From Armatimonadota bacterium (GTDB taxonomy: Bacteria; Armatimonadota; Armatimonadia; Armatimonadales; Armatimonadaceae), in assembly GCA_014381035.1 (NCBI GenBank), contig JACMIS010000964.1, positions 1-9,404 of the forward strand: DNA of 9,404 nt, written 5' to 3'. A program made the translations under genes and the position numbers. This document shows, one piece after another, positions 1 through 5,921 of the stretch. Under the pieces are notes generated by a model. It worked only from the letters and a program-made list of their open reading frames with translations. It did not search any database and was not told where the DNA came from. Position 1 is the first letter of the stretch. Each line of letters begins with the position of its first letter.

Positions 1-2
1 GC

Positions 3-638
3 GACCAGGTCATTGTCGGAACCACGCTTAACTTTCTTGCACTCGGTCTGACGGGCGTCTGGTACCGCGCGTGGCTGGACGGTCCCGGTATGGGCAAGAC
101 CGCGCCCGGACTCCCCGCGCTGATCGGACAGGGTGGGGGCGGCTTGAATGCTCTGACGCTGTTCGCGCTCGCGCTCGCCCCGGCGACGTACTACTTACTA
201 TTCCGCACGCGGCTCGGGCTGATGGTGCGTGCCACTGGCGAAGTCCCCTCGGCGGCGTCGGCGGCGGGGGCACGGGTGAATCTGGTCCGGTTCGTCGTAA
301 CACTCGCAGTCGGCGGTCTCTGCGGTCTGGGTGGCGCGGCACTTTCTATCGGTATCGGCAACTCGTTTACGGAGGGTATCACCGGAGGGCGTGGCTTTAT
401 CGCGCTCGCGGTGGTGGTCTTCGGACGATGGAATCCGCTGGGCGCACTCGGTGCGGCACTCCTGTTCGCCGCCGCCAACACCCTGCAACTGACACTCCAG
501 GCGAAAGGCGTCTTTCCGAAGGTGCTGTACCCGCTGCTTTTAGCCGTGCCTTATGTGCTGACCCTTTTTGTGCTGGCGGTACGTGGGGCAAAGGGCAAGC
601 CGCCCGCCGCGCTCGGAACCCCGTTCGAACAGGAATAA
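3..638 (+). CDS. ABC transporter permease, BMP/simple-sugar (nucleoside) family, 5' end outside window
   Basis: This is the C-terminal 211 residues of an inner-membrane permease of the branched-chain/simple-sugar type that works with a BMP lipoprotein (the YufQ/NupQ-like second permease). It would import nucleosides or sugars together with an ATPase and a partner permease encoded to the left. The frame is open from base 3, starting DQVIVGTTLNFLALGLTG, a typical mid-protein segment of this family. Later come several hydrophobic helices, the cytoplasmic-loop segment around RATGEVPSAASAAG, the conserved GRGFIALAVVVFGRWNPLGA, and a family-typical tail PPAALGTPFEQE. Full-length members are about 300 residues, so roughly 90 residues lie outside the window. 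The missing N-terminus is a window effect, not a truncation of the gene. The substrate cannot be told from this part. Stop TAA at 636-638; the next gene starts 32 bp on, with no clear terminator between. Confidence 0.9.
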   Translation, partial: DQVIVGTTLNFLALGLTGVWYRAWLDGPGMGKTAPGLPALIGQGGGGLNALTLFALALAPATYYLLFRTRLGLMVRATGEVPSAASAAGARVNLVRFVVTLAVGGLCGLGGAALSIGIGNSFTEGITGGRGFIALAVVVFGRWNPLGALGAALLFAAANTLQLTLQAKGVFPKVLYPLLLAVPYVLTLFVLAVRGAKGKPPAALGTPFEQE

Positions 639-670
639 TATCCGGTTTCCTCCGGGTACAACATTACCGA

Positions 671-1117
671 ATGGAACCGTTCAACTTCAACGATACGACC
701 CTCGGAACTCTGACGTGGCACTCCGAGTACCGCGAATGGCAAGGTACAGTTCAAATCACACCGACAGAATCCATCGAAGTCATTATCAGCACGGGCAATG
801 ACAGTAGCGAACCTGCCGACGCCCTCCCGGAGGCGAGGGAGCAGTGGCAGACAGTGCTGGATGCGCTGCCGAAAGTGCGTGATGCGGCGACTGCGTTCTG
901 CATCAGTCGCTATTGCAAGGTCGAGCCGGATCATTCCCTGTCGGACGCCGAAGTCGCCGACCATCTTTCGATGGAAGGTGTGACTTTGCAATCCGGATTC
1001 CTCGGCGCACCGACGATCATGGTGCATTTCAGCGATGGTGATTTGTTCGGCGGACATTCGGTAGATGTGGAAATGAACGGGCAAGGTGACATAGAGGGTG
1101 TTTTTTTGAACGGTTAG
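671..1117 (+). CDS. DUF2262-like protein, first tandem copy
   Basis: This is a soluble acidic 148-residue protein with no signal peptide or membrane segment. It starts with LGTLTWHSEYREWQGTVQI (tryptophan-rich strands), then has a predicted helical middle (ADALPEAREQWQTVLDALPK), and ends with VHFSDGDLFGGHSVDVEMNG. The strand-helix order and the terminal (D)DGDLFxGHxxxV motif match my memory of DUF2262, a family of unknown function; DUF6985-type proteins are a possible alternative. I chose the ATG at 671 because it gives exactly the length of the next gene, its paralogue. There is no clear Shine-Dalgarno site. A TACAAC hexamer at 657-662 could be a weak -10 box, or the gene may be read through from the permease 32 bp upstream. 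The same frame stays open upstream to about 71, but that part is a shadow of the permease gene. Function is unknown. Confidence 0.8.
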   Translation: MEPFNFNDTTLGTLTWHSEYREWQGTVQITPTESIEVIISTGNDSSEPADALPEAREQWQTVLDALPKVRDAATAFCISRYCKVEPDHSLSDAEVADHLSMEGVTLQSGFLGAPTIMVHFSDGDLFGGHSVDVEMNGQGDIEGVFLNG

Positions 1118-1131
1118 AAAGGTGCGTTCCG

Positions 1132-1578
1132 ATGCGAGAAACAAGGATAACCGACCCGGTGATCGGCGAACTGAAGTGGGAGGGCGATAGGTGGACCGGG
1201 GAACTGCGCCTCTCGCCGCGCCGCAAGACAGAAATCAATATCAGCGTCCCGGATGATTCCGAGGAGGTTCCCGACGCGGCACGGGAGCGGTTCGCGTGGA
1301 TCATGGCGAATGAGAAACGACTGCGCCTCGCGGTCGCGGAGCGGATGCGCGGCGACGTCTGGTCGGACGACCCGGAAGACACGTCCCTTTCCGCCGAACA
1401 GTTCGCGGAACGCATCGTCGCTGAAAATATCGACCTTCTTGCCGAGCCGAAATCGTCTGAGGAAGGCGCGATAGATTTCAGTATGTGGTACGACGACGAC
1501 ATGCTATTCGGCGGTCACGTGCTGATTTCGGACTTCACGAAAGACGGCGAACTGCTGAAAGTCGAGGTACATGGCTGA
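1132..1578 (+). CDS. DUF2262-like protein, second tandem copy
   Basis: This divergent paralogue of the preceding gene is also exactly 148 residues. The shared architecture is visible: DPVIGELKWEGDRWTGELRL at the N-terminus aligns with TTLGTLTWHSEYREWQGTVQ, and WYDDDMLFGGHVLISDF near the C-terminus aligns with HFSDGDLFGGHSVDVEM. The helical middle is strongly diverged and very charged. ATG at 1132 follows the upstream stop by 14 bp, with a modest AAAGG at 1118-1122 as ribosome binding site, so the two genes are probably cotranscribed. The protein is soluble and cytoplasmic, with no catalytic motif recognisable. Tandem, fast-diverging small acidic proteins are a pattern also seen in immunity-protein clusters, but no toxin gene is visible here, so I assign no function. 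Confidence 0.85.
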   Translation: MRETRITDPVIGELKWEGDRWTGELRLSPRRKTEINISVPDDSEEVPDAARERFAWIMANEKRLRLAVAERMRGDVWSDDPEDTSLSAEQFAERIVAENIDLLAEPKSSEEGAIDFSMWYDDDMLFGGHVLISDFTKDGELLKVEVHG

Positions 1579-1694
1579 CGTGGCACCGCTTCGACGCGGT
1601 GACGGACGACAGGGGACGCAAAGCAAACGCCATCCCGGCACGACTCCCGTTTACTCCGGTAGCCAGCATTCACGATCCGGGGAAACTCGCGCGG

Positions 1695-1700
1695 TACAAT
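1695..1700 (+). promoter_or_regulatory. -10 box giving a probably leaderless DUF2161 mRNA
   Basis: TACAAT ends exactly 6 nt before the GTG chosen as start of the DUF2161 gene, so transcription would begin at or within a base or two of the start codon. There is no Shine-Dalgarno sequence in the gap. No good -35 box is found at 16-18 bp; the nearest candidate, TTCACG (1669-1674), is 20 bp away. The same spacing recurs at two other genes in this window (7694-7699 and 7813-7818). Confidence 0.5.
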
Positions 1701-1706
1701 ATCGGC

Positions 1707-2480
1707 GTGTCATCCGTCCAAAAACGAACCCGCATCCTCGCCCCGAAACGCCTTGAGTGTGACCTATCCGCACCCGTCACCGAGTTCCTCGCCGCGCAGG
1801 GCTATACCGTTCGCGCCGAAGTCAAGAACTGCGACATTACCGCGACCCGCGACGATTTTCTGGTGGTCGTGGAATTGAAAACCGCGTTCTCGATAGACCT
1901 TCTGATACAAGCCGTGGAGCGACAGACCGTCGCCGACGCCGTCTATATGGGACTGCCCGCCGAAGGAACGTTCGCGAAATCGTCGCGCTATGACCAGCGG
2001 CGACGCGGCATCGAGACGCTACTGAAGCGGCTCCAGATCGGCTTGATCCTGGTGCATTTCGCGCCCGAACCCGATGTTCCGCCTCGCGTCGAAGTGTCGC
2101 TGGACCCGGTTACCGAAGCGAAGCCGAAGCAACGCCCCCGGAAGCGGCAAACCATCCTGCGGGAGATCGCCGGGCGGTCGGGGGACTACAACGTCGGCGG
2201 CACGACCGGGGTCAAGCGGACCACGGCATACCGGGAGCAGGCGATTTTCCTGGCGGCATGTTTGGAATCGTATGGCACCTGCTCGCCCGCGCAGCTCGGT
2301 GTTCACGGGGCGACACGAAAAGCGGGCGACATCCTGTTCAAAAATGTGTACGGCTGGTTTGTACGGGAAGGGCGCGGCATGTACGCGCTGTCGCCGGACG
2401 CTATCGCGGAGCTGGAGCGGGACTGGCTCCCGGCACTGACGTTCCAGCGGGCGCGGGTCGCGGCTTTTTCGGCGCGATGA
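1707..2480 (+). CDS. DUF2161 family, putative PD-(D/E)XK-type nuclease/phosphodiesterase
   Basis: This 257-residue cytoplasmic protein matches DUF2161, a family annotated as having a PD-(D/E)XK phosphodiesterase fold; its substrate is not known. The N-terminal half holds the core: E17 in the first helix (RLECDLSAPVTEFLAAQGY), D43 in VKNCDITA, and E56/K58 in VVVELKTAFS, which together form the E..D..ExK active-site pattern. The helix after it reads LLIQAVERQTVADAVY. From about residue 148 comes the second family hallmark, ILREIAGRSGDYNVGG, then a winged-helix-like C-terminal region with ATRKAGDILFKNVYGWF and RGMYALS. The frame is open back to 1485, but the family homology begins near the GTG at 1707, which also lies 6 nt after a TACAAT box. 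I therefore prefer that start to longer versions overlapping the previous gene. The last 80 bp are shared, on the opposite strand, with the pilin-like gene. All active-site residues appear intact. Confidence 0.85.
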   Translation: MSSVQKRTRILAPKRLECDLSAPVTEFLAAQGYTVRAEVKNCDITATRDDFLVVVELKTAFSIDLLIQAVERQTVADAVYMGLPAEGTFAKSSRYDQRRRGIETLLKRLQIGLILVHFAPEPDVPPRVEVSLDPVTEAKPKQRPRKRQTILREIAGRSGDYNVGGTTGVKRTTAYREQAIFLAACLESYGTCSPAQLGVHGATRKAGDILFKNVYGWFVREGRGMYALSPDAIAELERDWLPALTFQRARVAAFSAR

Positions 2481-2949
2481 GCGAATCGTAGGCGTCCGAG
2501 TCCAACTCGCGCACCTCGCCCGATAACAGCAAGACCGTTCGCAGCCCCGTCGCGTTCGGCGCGGTCGTGAGAAGCGGAACGTTCCCCGGCTCTTTGAACG
2601 CGCTACGTTTCTTTTCCGAGACGGCGGGGTTCGGCAGAAACGGCTTGTCGGAACCGCTTTCAAAAAGCACGCTGGTGTCGGAAAGAAAACGGGGCGACAG
2701 CGCGTTTTTGAAGTCGTCGGGCGAGGTCGTCGGCGGAAGGTGTCCGGCGTCGGCTTCGTAAGAGGCGACAGAAATCGCGATGGCTTGCAAGCTCTGCCTC
2801 GCTGTCTGTTTGCTTTTTGTCGCCTGTTTCGCCTTCGCGACCCGCGCAATCTTTTCTGTCGTGGTCATCATCCCGTAAAAGCACAACAGGACAATCAGAA
2901 TTGCCGTGGCACAACCGAGCGTTTTACAACCGAGTTCTCGTCCCTGCAT
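2401..2949 (-). CDS. membrane-anchored pilin-like (pseudopilin) protein
   Basis: This 182-residue protein has one N-terminal membrane helix (about residues 10-28, LGCATAILIVLLCFYG) and then an amphipathic basic helix (IARVAKAKQATKSKQTARQS). The next segment, AISVASYEADAGHLPP (about 58-73), resembles the post-helix region of type IV pilin-like proteins. The C-terminal part has FLPNPAVSEKK and RTVLLLSGEVREL (about 137-149), in the place where prepilin-like H-X9-DG proteins have a 'VLFADGHV' strand. The classical GFTLIE cleavage motif is missing, so it may simply be a signal-anchored relative. The tail (160-182) is proline/alanine-rich and is encoded opposite the end of the DUF2161 gene. ATG at 2949 has no Shine-Dalgarno site, and an ATG at residue 27 or 28 would lose the membrane helix. 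A longer antisense frame covers part of this region (2019-2849) but resembles nothing. Confidence 0.7.
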   Translation of the reverse strand: MQGRELGCKTLGCATAILIVLLCFYGMMTTTEKIARVAKAKQATKSKQTARQSLQAIAISVASYEADAGHLPPTTSPDDFKNALSPRFLSDTSVLFESGSDKPFLPNPAVSEKKRSAFKEPGNVPLLTTAPNATGLRTVLLLSGEVRELDSDAYDSLIAPKKPRPAPAGTSVPGASPAPAPR

Positions 2950-3081
2950 TGGTTAATGGTTTCGTGGTTAGTGTGGTGGTCCGTGATGGAGTAGGACGCG
3001 CACGAATTACATTATCGGCGCGTAGACACTTGCGCGATAGCTCTACCTCCTGCTTTGATCAGTAATATTCAGAACGTGTTT

Positions 3082-3143
3082 CATAAGTCCTTTGGTCACC
3101 GGGGGGAGAGTTGTGCTTTGCCCTAGTGACCAAAGGACTTATG
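3082..3143. repeat. perfect 18-bp inverted repeat with G-run loop and flanking C-run
   Basis: The left arm CATAAGTCCTTTGGTCAC (3082-3099) and right arm GTGACCAAAGGACTTATG (3126-3143) are perfectly complementary across a 26-nt loop. The loop begins with a run of six G (3101-3106). Immediately after the right arm is a run of seven C (3144-3150), directly followed by the stop codon (TCA on this strand) of the RHH gene. As RNA or single-stranded DNA this could form a hairpin, and the G-run could pair with the adjacent C-run as an H-type pseudoknot. There is no T-tract on either side, so it is not a standard intrinsic terminator. A small palindromic mobile element (REP/MITE type) or a terminator-like processing structure are the main possibilities. 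Confidence 0.85.
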
Positions 3144-3150
3144 CCCCCCC

Positions 3151-3474
3151 TCATTCCGACTGCGGTTCTTCGTCCTTGAAGTCGTAACTTGCGTGAGTGT
3201 CGTAGTCCATACCGTACACTTTCTTCAGGTCGGCAATAGCCCGCAACGATTTGACACTATGAGGGCTTGCGCATTGCTGCCCTTCATGACCTGGGACAGC
3301 CTCAAAAGAGTGAAGGACCGTCTCTTCCAGCAGCTCTCCAAGCGTCATCTCCTTGAACTCCGCTAAGCCCTTGAGCACTTGCACCATACGCTTTTCCATT
3401 CGTGCTCCGATTTGCACTCGCTCGACAGACCTGTCCGGCTTTTTGGAAGACGCGGGCGCGAGATTACTTGCCAT
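3151..3474 (-). CDS. small ribbon-helix-helix DNA-binding protein
   Basis: This 107-residue protein has a basic N-terminus followed by a ribbon-helix-helix (CopG/Arc-like) fold: strand VERVQIGARM (about 17-26), helix EKRMVQVLKGLAEFKEM, turn, then helix TLGELLEETVLHSFE (about 44-58). The tail, SLRAIADLKKVYGMDYDTHASYDF, has the look of a conserved C-terminal motif of small CopG-like proteins. It probably binds DNA as a dimer. ATG at 3474 has a strong Shine-Dalgarno sequence (AGAGGA, 3486-3481) 6 nt away. An inverted repeat lies over its promoter, so autorepression is likely. Such proteins are often antitoxins, but no toxin gene lies on either side: downstream is the 18-bp inverted repeat, and upstream is about 300 bp without a gene. 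The gene is visibly less GC-rich than its neighbours, which hints at transfer. Confidence 0.75.
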   Translation of the reverse strand: MASNLAPASSKKPDRSVERVQIGARMEKRMVQVLKGLAEFKEMTLGELLEETVLHSFEAVPGHEGQQCASPHSVKSLRAIADLKKVYGMDYDTHASYDFKDEEPQSE

Positions 3475-3499
3475 TTGGTTTCCTCTTTCTTGTTTTTAT

Positions 3500-3525
3500 T
3501 TGTTACCTGTGTAACTTGGTAACAA
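3500..3525. promoter_or_regulatory. inverted-repeat operator of the RHH gene
   Basis: TTGTTACC (3500-3507) and GGTAACAA (3518-3525) form a perfect 8-bp inverted repeat with a 10-nt spacer. The spacer contains a further GTAAC half-site, making three GTAAC/GTTAC units in 26 bp. The array covers the end of the -10 box and the expected transcription start of the RHH gene, the usual place for an autorepressor site. RHH dimers commonly bind closely spaced short half-sites, so the encoded protein is the natural candidate ligand (inference). Confidence 0.65.
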
Positions 3526-3552
3526 TATAACGCATGGTGTTTGCGCTGTCAA
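3524..3552 (-). promoter_or_regulatory. sigma-70-type promoter of the RHH gene
   Basis: Reading the - strand, a perfect -35 box TTGACA (3552-3547) is separated by 17 bp from TATATT (3529-3524). Transcription would start near 3517, giving a leader of about 43 nt that carries the AGAGGA ribosome binding site. This is the most canonical promoter in the window. Confidence 0.8.
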
Positions 3553-3784
3553 GGAGACGGGTGCCATCGAAATCTCTGGTTATAAGATTCTTGCGTTGGG
3601 AAGTGGGACGCGCTAAGGCAGCAAATCGTGCGATCACTCGTTCGGTTGCGGTCGATTTTTCCCGTTCGGAGTAACAGGGTCAATGGCGTTGAATACAAAG
3701 GGAACCCAGCAACGACGCCCCGAAGTCGATTTTAGTAACTTTGTTAGGAGTGTCCAGTTCTCCCGCACACATCGTGACCGGTTC
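3553..3784. other. intergenic region, no gene seen
   Basis: Together with the promoter and operator just before it, this makes 310 bp without a gene between the RHH gene and the end of the large secreted-protein gene. I see no tRNA, no convincing ORF and no strong terminator. A short interrupted inverted repeat, CGTGA/TCACG (3773-3789), overlaps the stop codon of the secreted-protein gene but has no T-tract. A TAAC-TTT-GTTA palindrome at 3736-3746 resembles the GTAAC half-sites of the RHH operator, but this could be chance. Confidence 0.5.
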
Positions 3785-5803
3785 TCACGGACGGATCACG
3801 ATGCGTGCCGGGTAGTTGGAGCCGGAAAGCGGGAGTGTCGTGATCTTGATGACGCGGGTTTCGCCCGGCTCGAGCGTATAGGATGCCAGTGTCGGCTCTT
3901 TCGGCAGATTCGTTTGTGGCACTTCGACGTATTTGCCGTCCACAAGAAAAACACCGCCCGCGAGACCTGCTGAGGGGACGAATACCGCCCGCGCCTTTGT
4001 CCGCCTGGCGGTCGGGTTGTGTACGGTCGCCGTGATCTCGTAAAACACCCCGTAGTTGCCGAACAGTTTCTTGTCCATGTTCTGCGTGGCTTCGAGCGGG
4101 TCGCCGCCCAGCCCGACGAACGCCCAGTTGCCCCCGATGTCGTAGCGTGTGGCGATCCGCTTGATCGGTTGCGGATACACATGTTCCGAGAGCGGATAGG
4201 CGAGCGTCGTGCCGCCGGTGACGAATTCATTCGGCAGTAATGGCGACGGTTGCCATGCCTCGGCTTGGGTGCGGGCATCGCCGGGCTGGTCGGCGGAAAC
4301 ACGCACCAGCGGCAGGGAACCGGCGAGTGGGCGTATTTGCATCAGTCCGGACACCGTGGTTCCTGCCGGAAGGCGCGTGGACAACAGGGCGAGACGGGAC
4401 TTCGCGGGGATCTCGACGATCAACCCGGCGTCGGCGAGGTAATCGCGGACGAAATCGGATGCGGCGCGGAAACCCACCCAGACCGTGTCGCGCACCGGAC
4501 CGGACCCGCCCCCGACGATCTGCACCGTGGATGGCGCGTCGGAATCGTTCATTAATTCGACGCTGAACCAGGCGGCTTGGCTAAGCGCGGATTGGTGATG
4601 AAACAGGAGTCGCGTCGCGGAGGGCGCGGTCGGGGAAGCGACCGGGAGACGGGCGGTGTAGAGTGTGCCGAACCGGGTGACGCGCTCCGGGTCGTTGGAG
4701 TACATCAGGTTATCCGTTGTCACGGGCGAAAGCGACTCGTTGCGCAGGGGGACGCTCACGGTGCGACTGACGCCGATCATGTCCGGTCCGCTGAGCGTGA
4801 CCGGAACTGTCACGGTGCTTTGTGCCCCCGGCGCGAGCGGCATGGCGACGCTGACAGAATCGGTTTGCACACGCGCTATCGCTCCGGGCGTCACGGTTGC
4901 CGAACTCAGCGCGGCGGCGGTGGCATAGCGGGCGACACGTTCGATGGCGACGCCGCGCCCGGTGACGATGACTGGTTTGGGGGTGTTGAACTGTCCCGCA
5001 TAGGGTTGCACGCGGACTACCACGGAAACGGTCGCGCCTTCGCGCTCGAATGTCAACGTTTCGCGTCCGATGGCGAGACCCCGTACCGTGATTACATTCT
5101 CATTTCCGGTGTCGTTGGATAGCGCGACTACGCGATTCGGTCCGGGGGAGGATTGGGGTTCAGGCGCGTCGCCGACGGGCAGTTCGCCCGGCAACACTGC
5201 TGCGCCGGAAGCCGAACCGATGGTCAGGGCTCCCCGCGCCGCGCCAGAAAGTCGAAGCGGTCGGGTTTCGCCGATAGGCACCAGAATATCGGTGTCGCTT
5301 GCGGTAATCCCGCGAATCGCCAGTGCGGAGCGCAACGCGGACGCCCAGCCACGCACCATCGCGCCCGGCGAAGAGCCGCTTACTTTCGCCTCGATCTTAT
5401 CCACCGACGCGATGACTTGTCCCGCCCCTTTCAAGCGCGGTGCAACGGGATCGGTCCTGGTGTCGGCGACGATGTCGCCTGCGGTCAGTCCGCCGGCAAT
5501 CGCGATAGTCAACCGTTCCGCCGCGATCTCGGCGCGGCGCATCGGTCCAAAATTCCCCGACGTAGTACGCAAACGGATCACCAGAACATCGTTCACGTAT
5601 ACTTCGCCGGTGCCGTTGTCGCCTGGTCGCGCCTCTACCCGCGCCCGCCACACAGAAGTTCCTTGCGGTGCCGATGGCGCGACAACTCGTGCCGCGGCGG
5701 CGACCGGGGTATTTAACCCGAGTACGACGATTGCCGCCATCGCCGCCCCTGCTACGGCAGCCGCCCCTGTCATCCGCCAAACGAATTTGCTGTCACCAAA
5801 CAA
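3785..5803 (-). CDS. large secreted beta-rich protein of unknown function
   Basis: About 672 residues from the preferred TTG start (5803). A signal peptide is clear: basic N-region (SKFVWR), hydrophobic stretch AAAVAGAAMAAIVVLGL, then VAAAA as probable cleavage region near residue 39. After it, residues 50-165 (VWRARVEARPGD..VYVNDVLVIRLRT..RAEIAAERL..VRGWASALRSALA) resemble extracytoplasmic modules that precede some membrane proteins. Residues 180-268 resemble a short beta domain of the pilus-formation/secretin N-terminal kind (NVITVRGLAIGRETLTF..VSVVVRV). The rest is long, serine/threonine-rich and beta-strand-like, with no catalytic motif seen and no C-terminal anchor. The TTG follows GGGAGG (5818-5813) by about 9-11 nt. 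Alternatives are an ATG at 5902, which gives no good signal peptide, and an ATG at 5773. A small out-of-frame reading after AGGAGGGG ends at TGA overlapping the 5773 ATG. The gene lies 118 bp downstream of the oxidoreductase, probably in one transcript. Confidence 0.75.
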   Translation of the reverse strand: MFGDSKFVWRMTGAAAVAGAAMAAIVVLGLNTPVAAAARVVAPSAPQGTSVWRARVEARPGDNGTGEVYVNDVLVIRLRTTSGNFGPMRRAEIAAERLTIAIAGGLTAGDIVADTRTDPVAPRLKGAGQVIASVDKIEAKVSGSSPGAMVRGWASALRSALAIRGITASDTDILVPIGETRPLRLSGAARGALTIGSASGAAVLPGELPVGDAPEPQSSPGPNRVVALSNDTGNENVITVRGLAIGRETLTFEREGATVSVVVRVQPYAGQFNTPKPVIVTGRGVAIERVARYATAAALSSATVTPGAIARVQTDSVSVAMPLAPGAQSTVTVPVTLSGPDMIGVSRTVSVPLRNESLSPVTTDNLMYSNDPERVTRFGTLYTARLPVASPTAPSATRLLFHHQSALSQAAWFSVELMNDSDAPSTVQIVGGGSGPVRDTVWVGFRAASDFVRDYLADAGLIVEIPAKSRLALLSTRLPAGTTVSGLMQIRPLAGSLPLVRVSADQPGDARTQAEAWQPSPLLPNEFVTGGTTLAYPLSEHVYPQPIKRIATRYDIGGNWAFVGLGGDPLEATQNMDKKLFGNYGVFYEITATVHNPTARRTKARAVFVPSAGLAGGVFLVDGKYVEVPQTNLPKEPTLASYTLEPGETRVIKITTLPLSGSNYPARIVIRP

Positions 5804-5921
5804 AAGTTTATCGCCTCCCGCACTATCGCTTTTCGCCCCTCCTGTATACCGTACTTTTCGCCGGTTGGGGTAACATTTCAATAGCGGGACTGCAAGAAAC
5901 ATACCAGGAATGGTGCCAGGA

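Noticed and set aside
641..656. CCGG-loop-CCGG as terminator after the permease
   Set aside because: A 4-bp stem without T-tract; too weak to call.
71..670. Upstream extension of the first DUF2262-like frame
   Set aside because: It overlaps the permease in another frame, is arginine/glycine-rich noise, and resembles no protein; homology begins at the ATG at 671.
551..1144. Long - strand frame opposite the first DUF2262-like gene
   Set aside because: It is a shadow of a coding sequence in GC-rich DNA, with no recognisable family or start signal.
2019..2849. 276-codon - strand frame
   Set aside because: It overlaps both DUF2161 and the pilin-like gene, is extremely arginine-rich and has no domain; the 2401-2949 frame has a membrane helix and pilin-like motifs.
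3773..3789. Terminator for the secreted-protein gene
   Set aside because: Only a 5-bp stem (CGTGA/TCACG) and no T-tract on the - strand.
4577..5873. Long + strand frames opposite the secreted protein gene
   Set aside because: Low-complexity shadow translations; the - strand frame has a signal peptide and runs uninterrupted for over 670 codons.
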